DNA of 64,000 nucleotides, from NCBI RefSeq assembly GCF_036325985.1, contig NZ_JAUHLI010000001.1, positions 62,001-126,000 on the forward strand, given 5' to 3'. Position 1 is the first letter of the stretch. Every line of letters starts with the position of its first letter. Positions 32,451 through 41,288 of the stretch are shown one piece after another. Under the pieces are notes generated by a model. It was not told the DNA's origin and did not search any database. It worked only from the letters and a program-made list of their open reading frames with translations. Position numbers and translations under genes: made by a program. Source of the stretch: Alkalimonas cellulosilytica (lineage in GTDB: Bacteria; Pseudomonadota; Gammaproteobacteria; Enterobacterales; Alteromonadaceae).

Positions 32451-34397
32451 ATGGCATCCATTCGCGCAGAGGTGGCAGCAGCATTTCGTCCGGCAGGGCC
32501 TTTGGCCCGGCAGATCCCAGGCTTTCGCGCCCGCGATGCCCAGTTGCAACTGGCCGATCGCATCGCACATGCCATTGAAAAGCAGAGCGTGCTGCTGGCT
32601 GAAGCGGGTACCGGTACCGGCAAAACCTTCGCCTATCTGGTGCCGGCGCTGTTATCCGGCCAGAAAGTGCTGATCTCGACCGGTACCAAAAATCTGCAGG
32701 AACAACTGTTTCACCGCGATTTACCCAGCATGACCGCCGCTTTGGCCAGCCCTTTGCAGTTGGCCTTGTTAAAAGGCCGCGCCAATTATCTGTGCCTGTA
32801 CCGGCTGGAGCAGCATGTGGCCCATGTGCCGGTGGCCGAGCCGCAGCTGCTGCAGGATTTAAGTTTAATCAACAAGTGGGCAGCGGAAACCCAAACCGGC
32901 GATATCGGTGAGCTGACCTACATTGCCGAAGACTCCAAAGCATTGCCCTATGTCACCAGCACCACCGACAACTGCCTGGGCAAAGACTGCCCGGTGTACG
33001 AAGACTGCCATTTACTGAAAGCCCGCAAAAAAGCCCAGGCCGCCGATCTGGTGGTGGTCAATCACCATTTGTTTTTTGCCGATTTGGCGATTAAAGACAC
33101 CGGCTTTGGTGAGCTGCTACCGCAAATGGATGTGTTTGTATTCGATGAAGCGCATCAATTGCCGGATTTGGCCTGCGATTACTTTGGCGAGCATGTCTCC
33201 AGCCGGCAGCTGCTGGAGCTGTGCCGCGATCTGGATCTGGCCTGCAAAACCGAACTGCGCGATCATCCTCAGCTGCGCAAAATCACCGACAAGGTCGCGC
33301 AGCAGGTCAAAGACTGGCGCTTGCAGTTCCCGGTAGAGCCCGAACGGGGCAATTGGCGTGAACGCAGCCAGCAACCACAGATGCAAAGCATGATGCAGCG
33401 TTTAACCGAGAGTATGGAGTTGCTGTATCAGGTACTGAAGGAAAGCCTGGGACGCAGCGAAGCCGTTGATCATTGCTTTGAACGGCTGGCACAAAACCGC
33501 AACCGTTTGCAAAAATTGAACGACACCAGCAAGCCGGATGTCAGTCTTTGGTATGACACCAGCCGGATGCATCTGACCTTGCACCTGACGCCGCTGAGCA
33601 TTGCGGAAAAATTTCGTGAGGTGGTGTTTGCTGGCCAAAAAAGCTGGGTTTTTACCTCGGCGACACTTTCGGTCGATGGCGGTTTTGCCCATTATCAGCA
33701 GCAAATGGGGCTAGAGCAGGCTGATACTCTGCTGCTGGACAGTCCCTTTGATTACCAGCAGCAGGCACTGCTGTGTGTGCCGCGCTATTTGCCGGAGCCG
33801 CATCAGCATCAGGCGATGCAGCAAGCCTTATTGAACACCGCCATACCGCTGATCGAGGCCAATCAGGGCCGCTGCTTTATGCTCTTTACCAGTCACCGCA
33901 TGCTGAAGTGGATGGCCGAGGTACTGCCAGAGCAGATTCGCCAGCCGGTGCTGGTGCAGGGCCAAACCAGCAAGCGAGTGCTGCTGGATAAGTTTGTGCA
34001 GTTGGACGATGCCGTCTTGCTTGGCACCAGCAGCTTTTGGGAAGGGGTGGATGTGCGTGGCGATGCGCTGAGCTTAGTGATTATCGACAAACTGCCCTTT
34101 GCCAGCCCGGACGATCCTTTGTTGCAGGCCCGGATGGAAGCCAGCAGTAAGCAAGGGGTGGATCCCTTTGCTGCCGTGCAACTGCCGCAGGCGGTGATCA
34201 GCTTAAAGCAGGGCGTAGGGCGTTTGATCCGCGACGTCACCGATCGCGGAGTGCTGGTGATTTGCGACAACCGGCTGGTGACCCGACCTTACGGTGAGGT
34301 GTTTTTAAAAAGCCTGCCGCCGATGCAGCGAAGCCGCGATCTGACACGGACCTTGCAGTTTATTGCCGACAAAGCCAGCGCCAGCAAAGACGACTAA
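32451..34397 (+). CDS. yoaA: DinG/XPD-family ATP-dependent helicase YoaA
   Basis: A 648-residue 5'-3' superfamily 2 helicase. Walker A is LAEAGTGTGKTFAY, the DEAH box VFDEAHQLPD, and motif VI lies in QGVGRLIRDVTDRG. The iron-sulfur domain cysteines are visible: one in NYLCLYRLE and three in DNCLGKDCPVYEDCHLL. In E. coli YoaA works with the HolC subunit of polymerase III to repair replication damage. I use ATG 32451 with AAGG five bases upstream; a TTG five codons earlier is possible. No LexA box was seen upstream. Confidence 0.93.
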   Translation: MASIRAEVAAAFRPAGPLARQIPGFRARDAQLQLADRIAHAIEKQSVLLAEAGTGTGKTFAYLVPALLSGQKVLISTGTKNLQEQLFHRDLPSMTAALASPLQLALLKGRANYLCLYRLEQHVAHVPVAEPQLLQDLSLINKWAAETQTGDIGELTYIAEDSKALPYVTSTTDNCLGKDCPVYEDCHLLKARKKAQAADLVVVNHHLFFADLAIKDTGFGELLPQMDVFVFDEAHQLPDLACDYFGEHVSSRQLLELCRDLDLACKTELRDHPQLRKITDKVAQQVKDWRLQFPVEPERGNWRERSQQPQMQSMMQRLTESMELLYQVLKESLGRSEAVDHCFERLAQNRNRLQKLNDTSKPDVSLWYDTSRMHLTLHLTPLSIAEKFREVVFAGQKSWVFTSATLSVDGGFAHYQQQMGLEQADTLLLDSPFDYQQQALLCVPRYLPEPHQHQAMQQALLNTAIPLIEANQGRCFMLFTSHRMLKWMAEVLPEQIRQPVLVQGQTSKRVLLDKFVQLDDAVLLGTSSFWEGVDVRGDALSLVIIDKLPFASPDDPLLQARMEASSKQGVDPFAAVQLPQAVISLKQGVGRLIRDVTDRGVLVICDNRLVTRPYGEVFLKSLPPMQRSRDLTRTLQFIADKASASKDD

Positions 34398-34423
34398 CGG
34401 GCTATTTTCTCTGATCTAGAGCC

Positions 34424-34452
34424 TGTACTCTAAGGTCTGACCTCTTTATACT
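34424..34452 (+). promoter_or_regulatory. fadL promoter with FadR-like operator
   Basis: TATACT (34447-34452) is a good -10, with TGTACT 17 bases upstream as a weak -35. The spacer holds the perfect palindrome AGGTC-T-GACCT (34433-34443), whose GGTCTGACC core equals the centre of the E. coli FadR operator (TGGTCNGACCA). A bound repressor there would block transcription of the FadL gene. Confidence 0.6.
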
Positions 34453-34484
34453 GCCAGCCTTTTGTTGTCGACAAGGCTGTATCT

Positions 34485-35954
34485 ATGTTGAAAAGATCCC
34501 CGCTTACCCTGGCTGTGGTCAGTGCGCTGCTGTGCGGTTCGCTGCAGGCCGAAGGTTACAAACTCTATGAGCAATCGGTCAGCAGCATGGGCACAGCCTA
34601 TGCCGGGCGCGGTGCCCAAGTCACCGATGCCAGCCTGGTGTATTCCAACCCGGCGGCCTTAACCCGGTTACAAGGCGCTCACTTTGCCGGTGGCATCAGC
34701 TTGGTCGGTGCCAGCAGCCGTTACTCGGATGCGCAAGCTTTCAGTGCCAATGGCCAGCCGGTGGCCGGGCGCAGTGATGGCAACAACAAGCTGCGCTCTG
34801 TGATCCCATTTGTGTTTTACAGCAACCATCTTAACGAGCGGCTGAGCTATGGGCTTGGTCTTTATGTGCCTTTTGGCATCGGTGCCGAGTACGACGATGA
34901 TTTTGTCGGCCGTTATTTTGCCACTGAAACCGGAGTACAGGTGGTGAGCGCTCAAGTTTCGCTGGGTTACCAATTGACCACTAACTGGTCGGTAGGCGCC
35001 GGCGTTTCGCTGAACCGGGTGAGCGGCGTTTTATCCAAATACAAAGATCACAGTGGCCTGTGTGAGCTGGGGGAGGCCGCAACCAATGCGCTTTTTGGCG
35101 CGCCGGTATACAACGATGCGTATTGCCACAGTCACTATGAGGTAAAAGGAGACGATCTGGCGCCTGGCTTTAGCTTAGGCCTGCACGGTGAGCCCTGGCA
35201 GGGCACCCGATTGGCTCTGATGTACCAATCAGCCATTCGTTTTACCCTGACCGGTGATTCGGTGATCAGCAATACTCCGATCACAGGTGCCAATGTGCAA
35301 GGGCATCCCGGTTATCTGGTGATCGCCCCGCAGCTACCGGCCATTGATTTAAGTACCGGCAAACTGGCCGCCATGTCACAGCTGACTGAGGCCAGCCAAC
35401 TGGATTTAAACACGCCAGCCAGTGTTGCTTTTAGCCTGGATCAACAGCTGACTGAACCGTTATCGCTGCAGTTTAGCCTGGCCTGGACCGAATGGAGCCG
35501 CTTTCAGAGCATTGATATCATCAGTAACGACCAAAGCCCCAGTATATCGCTGAGCACAGAGTTGCCACAAAACCTCAATGCGCCAGGCTATATTGGTTAT
35601 ATTCCACAAAAATGGCAAAACAGCTGGTCCGCTGCAGTCGGGCTGAGCTTTCAGGCACAGCCGAAGGTGCTGCTAAAAACCGGCCTGGCCTTTGATCAGA
35701 ATCCGATCCGGCCCGAGCGCAAAACAGCGCGGATCCCAACCGACGACCGCACCTGGCTAACCCTTGGCGCCAACTGGCGTTTTTCTGCCAAAAGCAGCCT
35801 GGATGTCGCTATTGGTCGCATGTGGATGCCTGGCGTTTCGGTCGATGAGTTTGAGTACAATGTGCAGGACCAGCCGCTGTACCAAAGCCGTTTTCAGGCC
35901 AACTACCGCAACAAGGCGCTGTTAATTGGCATGCAGTTCAATCATAGCTTCTAA
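34485..35954 (+). CDS. fadL: FadL/TodX family outer-membrane transport protein
   Basis: A 489-residue outer-membrane beta-barrel for hydrophobic compounds, most likely long-chain fatty acids. The signal peptide ends LQAEG; the mature start GYKLYEQSVSSMGTAYAG and VYSNPAALTRL carry the FadL hatch and NPA motif. Alternating strands run to a terminal Phe (QFNHSF), the usual outer-membrane assembly signal. A FadR-like operator in its promoter and the acyl-CoA synthetase gene 8 kb away support fatty-acid uptake. Confidence 0.92.
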   Translation: MLKRSPLTLAVVSALLCGSLQAEGYKLYEQSVSSMGTAYAGRGAQVTDASLVYSNPAALTRLQGAHFAGGISLVGASSRYSDAQAFSANGQPVAGRSDGNNKLRSVIPFVFYSNHLNERLSYGLGLYVPFGIGAEYDDDFVGRYFATETGVQVVSAQVSLGYQLTTNWSVGAGVSLNRVSGVLSKYKDHSGLCELGEAATNALFGAPVYNDAYCHSHYEVKGDDLAPGFSLGLHGEPWQGTRLALMYQSAIRFTLTGDSVISNTPITGANVQGHPGYLVIAPQLPAIDLSTGKLAAMSQLTEASQLDLNTPASVAFSLDQQLTEPLSLQFSLAWTEWSRFQSIDIISNDQSPSISLSTELPQNLNAPGYIGYIPQKWQNSWSAAVGLSFQAQPKVLLKTGLAFDQNPIRPERKTARIPTDDRTWLTLGANWRFSAKSSLDVAIGRMWMPGVSVDEFEYNVQDQPLYQSRFQANYRNKALLIGMQFNHSF

Positions 35955-36029
35955 GGTGCTTGCATGGTGTTTTGCTGCCAGCCAAGGTAAAATCCGCTGT
36001 CTTTTTAGCTGTGACCCTTGGAGTATGGC

Positions 36030-36713
36030 GTGAAATTACTGGCCCTGGATACCTCAACCGAAGCGTGCTCTGTTGCTCTGCTAAATGGCAATGAGCTGCT
36101 GACGCTGGATGAAGTCTGCCCGCAGCAGCACAGCAAGCGGGTGCTACCAATGGTACAGCAACTACTGGCCGATAGCGGTTTAAGCTTAGCCCAGCTCGAT
36201 GGCCTGGTGTTTGGCAAAGGGCCGGGCAGCTTTACCGGTGTACGGATTGGCGTTGGGGTGGCGCAAGGGCTGGCTTTTGGTGCCGACTTACCAGTCTATG
36301 GTGTCTCGACCCTGGCAGCCATGGCGCAGGCCGCTTACCGGCAATTGCAGGCCAGCCAGGTGCTGGCAGCCATTGATGCCCGTATGGCCGAAATCTATTT
36401 TGGCCACTATCAGTTGGATGCCAATGGCCTGATGCAGCTGCAAGGCCAGGAGCAAGCGGTTAAACCGGATCAACTAGCCCCGCTTGACGCTGCTGGGAGT
36501 TATACCGCGGTGGGCACCGGCTGGCAGACTTATGCTCAAGTGCTGCAGCAATGGCAAGTGGCAAAAAGCAGCGATATTTTGTACCCATCGGCACAGGATA
36601 TGCTGCCGCTGGCCCGGCAGGCGAGGGATGCCGGTCACTTTGTTGCGGCCGAGCAGGCAGAGCCGAGCTATGTGCGGGATACTGTCAGCTGGCAAAAGCT
36701 GCCAGGGCGTTAG
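36030..36713 (+). CDS. tsaB: tRNA t6A threonylcarbamoyl transfer protein TsaB
   Basis: A 227-residue ASKHA-fold protein that acts with TsaD and TsaE to make t6A37 in tRNAs reading ANN codons. It begins KLLALDTSTEACSVALL, with HSKRVLPMVQQLL and the GKGPGSFTGVRIGVGVAQGLA motif after it. The start is taken as GTG 36030, with GGAG six bases upstream; a TTG four codons earlier is in frame but covers the ribosome site. The C-terminal AEPSYVRD is the usual family end. Confidence 0.95.
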   Translation: MKLLALDTSTEACSVALLNGNELLTLDEVCPQQHSKRVLPMVQQLLADSGLSLAQLDGLVFGKGPGSFTGVRIGVGVAQGLAFGADLPVYGVSTLAAMAQAAYRQLQASQVLAAIDARMAEIYFGHYQLDANGLMQLQGQEQAVKPDQLAPLDAAGSYTAVGTGWQTYAQVLQQWQVAKSSDILYPSAQDMLPLARQARDAGHFVAAEQAEPSYVRDTVSWQKLPGR

Positions 36714-36729
36714 TGCTCTTTCTGGCTAC

Positions 36730-36758
36730 TTGGCACTGCCGCCGACACTGGTTATACT
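36730..36758 (+). promoter_or_regulatory. Strong sigma-70 promoter before the 98-aa gene
   Basis: TTGGCA (36730-36735) and TATACT (36753-36758) with exact 17-base spacing, starting 16 bases after the tsaB stop. Transcription would begin near 36765, leaving a leader of about 29 bases before the TTG start of the next gene. Confidence 0.65.
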
Positions 36759-36793
36759 TCAGCCAATCATTTATTTTTTGCTGAGCTACTGCC

Positions 36794-37090
36794 TTGAGTT
36801 TTAGTCTGGAAAATAATCTTGCTGCCACAGGCGTTGCCGGGATCTTTCGGGATACCACGCCACGTCCTGCCCGGCCGCAACAGCCAGCTGTTAACTCGGA
36901 GTTGCCACAAGGGCAGGGCATCCGCCGCTCTGAAAAAGCACTGGATGCACTGGAGCAAAACCGCAGCCGGCAAAATGCCATGCCAGCAGGAGCCCAGGCA
37001 TCGCAAAAGACAGCACTCTACCAGGACATTGCCAACCAGCAGCAACGCACTGAACTGCAATCCATGCTGGGCATTGACCTGTACGCTTAA
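36794..37090 (+). CDS. Small hypothetical protein, 98 aa, TTG start
   Basis: A 98-residue hydrophilic protein rich in Gln, Ala and Arg (RPARPQQPAVNSELPQ, KALDALEQNRSRQNAM), ending TELQSMLGIDLYA. It appears disordered in the first half and helical in the second. No signal or membrane segment. The start is TTG with a poor ribosome site, but a well-formed promoter lies just upstream. I do not recognise the family. It is followed by the SDR gene after 76 bases. Confidence 0.55.
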   Translation: MSFSLENNLAATGVAGIFRDTTPRPARPQQPAVNSELPQGQGIRRSEKALDALEQNRSRQNAMPAGAQASQKTALYQDIANQQQRTELQSMLGIDLYA

Positions 37091-37166
37091 CTTTCCGTGT
37101 GAATCCAGCTGATCTTCCTGCTTATCCCCATCGTAGAATACCATATTGTCTTCGACTGGATTGATC

Positions 37167-37904
37167 ATGCCCTGTTGTTTAATTACCGGCGCCAGCTCCG
37201 GCATTGGCCGCCAGCTTGCCTTAGATTACGCCCGGTCCGGCTGGCAGGTGTTGGCCGTCGCCCGCTCCACCGGTGCGCTGGAAGCCCTGGCCGCTCAACA
37301 TAATGGCATCCGGCCTGTGGTGGCCGATCTAACCCGGGCTGAAGATGTGGCCGCGCTTTGTCAGGGCATCGCCGAATCCGACCAGCCGCTTGATTTGGCG
37401 GTTTTAAATGCCGGGACCTGCATTTATGTCGATGCAGGGGATTTGCAGCTGCCAGACTTTGAGCAAACCTTCGCCATTAATTTCTTTGCCATTGTCCGGT
37501 TAAGCGCCGCCTTGCTGCCCTTGTTGCAGCAGTCGAAGCAAGGGCGGCTGGCACTGGTCAGCAGCCTGGCGCACTACTTTCCCTTTACCCGGGCCGAAGC
37601 CTATGGGGCCAGCAAGGCTGCTGTCAGTTACTTTGCCGACAGTTTGCGGGTGGATTGGGCCGATAAAGGGGTGGAGGTCACTCTGATAGAACCCGGTTTT
37701 GTCGATACACCGCTAACGCAGAAAAATGACTTTGCCATGCCGTTTTTACTCAGTGTCGAGGATGCCAGCCAGCGGATGCTGCAAGGGCTGAGTAAGGGCA
37801 AGCCTCGCATCCGTTTTCCTAAACGCCTGGTCTGGTCGCTGAATCTGCTGCGGCTACTGCCTTACCCGCTGCGGATCAGGGTAGCCGGGGGAATGAAACC
37901 ATGA
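37167..37904 (+). CDS. Short-chain dehydrogenase/reductase
   Basis: A 245-residue classical SDR. The cofactor motif is ITGASSGIGRQLA (residues 6-18), NAG is at VLNAGTC, and the catalytic Ser, Tyr and Lys are in VSSLAHYFPFTRAEAYGASKAA (split YxxxK). The start is ATG 37167; a TTG seven codons earlier has no support. Its stop overlaps the next start as ATGA. Related SDRs sit with DUF2878 and chalcone-isomerase-like genes in lipid or stress gene groups of Vibrio and Shewanella; the substrate here is unknown. Confidence 0.9.
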   Translation: MPCCLITGASSGIGRQLALDYARSGWQVLAVARSTGALEALAAQHNGIRPVVADLTRAEDVAALCQGIAESDQPLDLAVLNAGTCIYVDAGDLQLPDFEQTFAINFFAIVRLSAALLPLLQQSKQGRLALVSSLAHYFPFTRAEAYGASKAAVSYFADSLRVDWADKGVEVTLIEPGFVDTPLTQKNDFAMPFLLSVEDASQRMLQGLSKGKPRIRFPKRLVWSLNLLRLLPYPLRIRVAGGMKP

Positions 37905-38392
37905 ACTGGCGCGCCGTGATTGGCTTTGAACTTGGCTGGTTGGCACTGGTGTATTTTCAACATCTGGCGATGCTGCCGGTGGCCATCTATCTGCTGTGGG
38001 CCTGGTGGCGTTTGCCGAAACCCAGGCAGATCCTGGTGTTGCAACTGGCGCTCTTGGGGATAGCTATCGACAGTGTTTTGGTGTTCACCGGGGTGTTGCA
38101 GTTTACCAGCACCATCTGGTTGCCCGCCTGGTTCTTATTACTCTGGTGTTTGTTTGCGCTGGCGGTGGTGGAAGTCTTTGCAGCCTTGCTCAAACCACTT
38201 TGGCTGGCGCCTATTCTCGGCGCTGTGGGTGGCCCGTTATCTTACCTGGGTGGAGCTGTGTTAAGTGGCGGTCAGTTGCTGATGCCTTTGGGGTGGCTGT
38301 CCTGGACCTGCCTGGTGCTGATCTGGGCGGGACTGGCCGCTTATTATGGTTCGTTAAATAAGGAGCGATTGCATGCACAAAAGATGGCTTAA
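37901..38392 (+). CDS. DUF2878 membrane protein
   Basis: A 163-residue integral membrane protein with five or six hydrophobic helices and the DUF2878 pattern (ALLGIAIDSVLVFTGVLQF, PAWFLLLWCLFALAV, GPLSYLGGAVLSGG). It overlaps the SDR gene by four bases and the next gene by 20, so the three are translated together. Function unknown; co-occurrence suggests a membrane or lipid role. Confidence 0.85.
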   Translation: MNWRAVIGFELGWLALVYFQHLAMLPVAIYLLWAWWRLPKPRQILVLQLALLGIAIDSVLVFTGVLQFTSTIWLPAWFLLLWCLFALAVVEVFAALLKPLWLAPILGAVGGPLSYLGGAVLSGGQLLMPLGWLSWTCLVLIWAGLAAYYGSLNKERLHAQKMA

Positions 38393-38873
38393 TATTGTTT
38401 TATTGCTATGGCTTTGGCCCGTAGCTGCCATGCCGGATTTGCAACTGGTTGGCGAGGGCAGTTTTCGCTATCTGTTCTGGCAACTGTACGATGCCCGTCT
38501 TAAAACCAGTGATGGCAGTTTCGATGACTATCAAAGCAATGCACCGGTGCTGCTGGAGCTGACCTACAAACGCAGCATCAGCCGCGACCAGTTTATTGAT
38601 GCGACCGTGGATCAGTGGCAGCATCTGGGACAAAGCAGCGAGGCACAGCAGCAAGACTGGGCCAATCAGCTGAAAACTATCTGGCAGGATGTTGGACGGG
38701 GCGATCGTTTGGCCGCTTTGCTACAGCCGGATATGACGGTGGATTTTTTCTTAAACGGCGAAGCGATAGGTCGTGTGACAGATACTGAGTTTGGCCCCTT
38801 GTTTTTTGATATCTGGTTGCACCCGGATACCAGTGCACCAACGCTGCGCCGCCAGTTGCTGGCGGCGCGTTAA
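38373..38873 (+). CDS. Exported chalcone-isomerase-like protein
   Basis: A 166-residue protein with a signal peptide (LLLWLWPVAA/MPD) followed by a chalcone-isomerase-like fold (GEGSFRYLFWQLYDARLKT at the start, NGEAIGRVTDTEFGPLFFDIWLHPDTSAP near the end). Bacterial members are not flavonoid enzymes and may bind fatty acids or similar ligands in the periplasm. It starts inside the end of the DUF2878 gene, 20 bases before its stop. Confidence 0.82.
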   Translation: MHKRWLNIVLLLWLWPVAAMPDLQLVGEGSFRYLFWQLYDARLKTSDGSFDDYQSNAPVLLELTYKRSISRDQFIDATVDQWQHLGQSSEAQQQDWANQLKTIWQDVGRGDRLAALLQPDMTVDFFLNGEAIGRVTDTEFGPLFFDIWLHPDTSAPTLRRQLLAAR

Positions 38874-38893
38874 CTGTTCAAGGTCAACAGGCC

Positions 38894-40225
38894 CTAATTG
38901 GCCGATTGCTGAATAAAGCCCATGATGCGCTTGGCAATATCAATGTTGTCCATAAAGCCAGTAAATTGCTCTGCGCCGGCACCATAGGCCATCACTGGTA
39001 CATCGGCTGCGGTGTGGCCTGAGGTTGTCCAGCCGGTGCGGGTGGCCTGGTTGATGTAGCCATTGAGCAGGGCATACAATTCGGGTTGCTGCTGATGAAC
39101 GGCCAATACATCCGCTAGCTGGTTGTCATCCAGCGTCAGTCCGGTCCAGTGGCGCCATTGATCGGCCAGCTCTGCCGGCTCCAAGGCCATCATACGTTGG
39201 GTAATTTCCCGGACCGTGTATTGTACACCATAAATTAAATCGGCACGCCATTCGTAAATGCCATCGGCAGCCAGCGCGAGGCCGCCGGTTTCATGATCGG
39301 CGGTGATAATCAGCAGTGTGTCTGGATTAGCATCAACAAAGGCCTTGGCCGATTGAATAGCGCGGGCAAAATCGTGCATTTCGGCCATAGCACAGGCAAT
39401 GTCATTGGCATGGCCACACCAGTCGATTTGGCTACCTTCGACCATCAGCACAAAACCTTGTGGATGGTTGGATAATAGCTCCAGTGCTTTTTCGGTCATC
39501 ACCTGCAATGGTGCTTCCATCTCCTGGTTTAACACCGAAGGTAGACCACCATCAGCCAGTAATGCCAAAGCGGGTGCTTGCGACAGCTGTGCCAACTGCT
39601 GCCAGCTGTCGGCGTACTGGTAGCCTTCGGCCTGAAACTCAGCCACCAGATTGCGATCATCGCGGATAAAGTGTGTCAAACCGCCACCAAGCATCACATC
39701 CGGCACCAATTGGCCCTCAATACGAATATCAAAGAACTGATCGGCAATGGCATCCATATTACGCCGGCTTTTATTGTGCGCTAAGAAAGCGGCCGGGGTG
39801 GCATGGTTGACCTGCGAGCTGGCGACGATGCCATTGGCTTTCCCCTGGCGTTTTGCTTGTTGCATTAAGGTGCCAATCGGCAGATGTTGCTGGTCGACTG
39901 AGATAGCCCCGTTGAACGTTTTTATTCCTGTTGCCAGGGCCGTGGCGCTGGCCGCCGAGTCGGTGACCAGAGTTTGATCGTCCGGCCAGGTGCTGGAGAT
40001 GCCGGTCCAGAGCTCATCGTAAATGGTTGGTTTGATCTGTTGTTGTTTGCCTTCGGCCAAAAAATAGCGATAGGCCGTCAGATAGTTGGCCCCCATGCCA
40101 TCGCCAATCATAAAAATAATATTACGAGGCGCTGAGGTTTCAGCCGGCTCCGGTGCGGGAGCGGGTGTTTGGCTGCAGGCGCTCAGTAACAGGGCGGAGC
40201 AGGCTAGCAGAGTTCGGATGGTCAT
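38894..40225 (-). CDS. Alkaline phosphatase family lipoprotein
   Basis: A 443-residue periplasmic or surface phosphatase of the PhoA superfamily. The lipobox is LLSAC (Cys 17), followed by a Pro/Ala/Glu linker. The catalytic Ser is in VTDSAASATALATG; metal ligands lie in IFMIGDGMG, the VEGSQIDWCGHAND segment, ITADHETGG and WTTSGHTAADVP. It should hydrolyse phosphate monoesters using zinc and magnesium. A single gene, convergent with the chalcone-isomerase-like gene. No Pho box was recognised upstream. Confidence 0.93.
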   Translation of the reverse strand: MTIRTLLACSALLLSACSQTPAPAPEPAETSAPRNIIFMIGDGMGANYLTAYRYFLAEGKQQQIKPTIYDELWTGISSTWPDDQTLVTDSAASATALATGIKTFNGAISVDQQHLPIGTLMQQAKRQGKANGIVASSQVNHATPAAFLAHNKSRRNMDAIADQFFDIRIEGQLVPDVMLGGGLTHFIRDDRNLVAEFQAEGYQYADSWQQLAQLSQAPALALLADGGLPSVLNQEMEAPLQVMTEKALELLSNHPQGFVLMVEGSQIDWCGHANDIACAMAEMHDFARAIQSAKAFVDANPDTLLIITADHETGGLALAADGIYEWRADLIYGVQYTVREITQRMMALEPAELADQWRHWTGLTLDDNQLADVLAVHQQQPELYALLNGYINQATRTGWTTSGHTAADVPVMAYGAGAEQFTGFMDNIDIAKRIMGFIQQSAN

Positions 40226-40415
40226 AGTCAGTCTTCTTTTAACAGCATTGGCTAAAGTGTACCTAATTGTGCTAATGAAGACAAAAAGCTCGGTTAAAAA
40301 GGGTATTTCTTAGGGTAAGTGACAGAAATGCTGGACAGTTTGAACTTTCGTGGCATGCTGTACTCAGATGATTTGTAAAAGTTTGTAACTTCTCCTGCAA
40401 GTCAACGAGGTTTGT

Positions 40416-41270
40416 ATGGCGCTAACAACAAGAATAATTCAGGCGTGTCTGCTTTGTTGTATCACTGTGCTGTTGCCGCTAAAAGCGGAGACAGCACTTG
40501 AGCAATTATCTTTCTCCGATCAGCTGCATTATTATGCTGAGCATCCATTGCGTTCAGAGGAACACAAGGCCCGCAATCGCTATCGCAATCCGGTCGAGAC
40601 TTTGCTGTTTTTTGCGATTGAGCCACAGCATCAGGTACTGGAGATTTGGCCCGCCCGTGGCTGGTATACCGAAATTTTGGCACCCTATCTAAAGGAGCAG
40701 GGCCAACTGACCATTGCTCATCACCGTCAGCTGCAACTGGATATGGATGATGACCGACAGCGCTTTTGGGCGCGCATCAGTCGTCAGCTCTCTGAGCGCA
40801 TAGAACAGCAGCCGGAACATTTTGGTGCCGTAAAGCAGCTGGCATTTGACCCGCCTGAATTACTGCATCTTGGTAAAGAAAATCAATACGATCGGGTACT
40901 GAGTTTTCGTAATGCCCATCTCTGGGACCAACACGGCTTGTTGCTGCAAAGCATGCAGGAGTTCTTCCGGGTACTAAAACCGGGGGGAATTCTTGGGATG
41001 GTCGAACACAGAGCCAGCCGGGTTTCAGATATCACCAGCTTTGCCGCAGAAGGCTATCTGGGTGAAGCTTACATTATTATGGTTGCTGAGGCCGCAGGCT
41101 TTGAGTTACTTGATCGCAGTGAAATCAATGCCAATCCGTTGGATAGCCGCGATCATTCGCGTGGGGTTTACAGTTTACCACCCACCCTGGCAATGGGCTC
41201 AGAAGACCGTGCGCGCTTTTTAGCGATTGGTGAGAGTGACCGCATGACGCTAAAATTTATCAAGCCCTAA
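40416..41270 (+). CDS. Exported methyltransferase-like protein (COG4798 type)
   Basis: A 284-residue protein with a signal peptide (VLLPLKA/ET) and a class I methyltransferase-like fold of the COG4798 type, a family that unusually is exported. Segments seen are NPVETLLFF, VLEIWPARGWYTEILAPYL (motif I region) and VLKPGGILGMVEHR. In this family motif I is usually glycine-rich (WPGGGW); here it reads WPARGW, which may weaken SAM binding. The stop codon lies in a 17-base tandem duplication. The hydrolase gene follows 18 bases later. Confidence 0.8.
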   Translation: MALTTRIIQACLLCCITVLLPLKAETALEQLSFSDQLHYYAEHPLRSEEHKARNRYRNPVETLLFFAIEPQHQVLEIWPARGWYTEILAPYLKEQGQLTIAHHRQLQLDMDDDRQRFWARISRQLSERIEQQPEHFGAVKQLAFDPPELLHLGKENQYDRVLSFRNAHLWDQHGLLLQSMQEFFRVLKPGGILGMVEHRASRVSDITSFAAEGYLGEAYIIMVAEAAGFELLDRSEINANPLDSRDHSRGVYSLPPTLAMGSEDRARFLAIGESDRMTLKFIKP

Positions 41271-41284
41271 AATTTATCAAGCCA
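41251..41284 (+). repeat. 17-base tandem duplication across a stop codon
   Basis: TAAAATTTATCAAGCC followed by C (41251-41267) is repeated at 41268-41284 with one change at the last base. The first copy encodes the final residues LKFIKP and the second begins with the TAA stop. It looks like a recent slippage or duplication. Confidence 0.85.
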
Positions 41285-41288
41285 GAGT

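Noticed and set aside
38874..38893. Terminator between the chalcone-isomerase-like gene and the convergent phosphatase gene
   Set aside because: Only a five-base CTGTT/AACAG pairing without a T-run is present.
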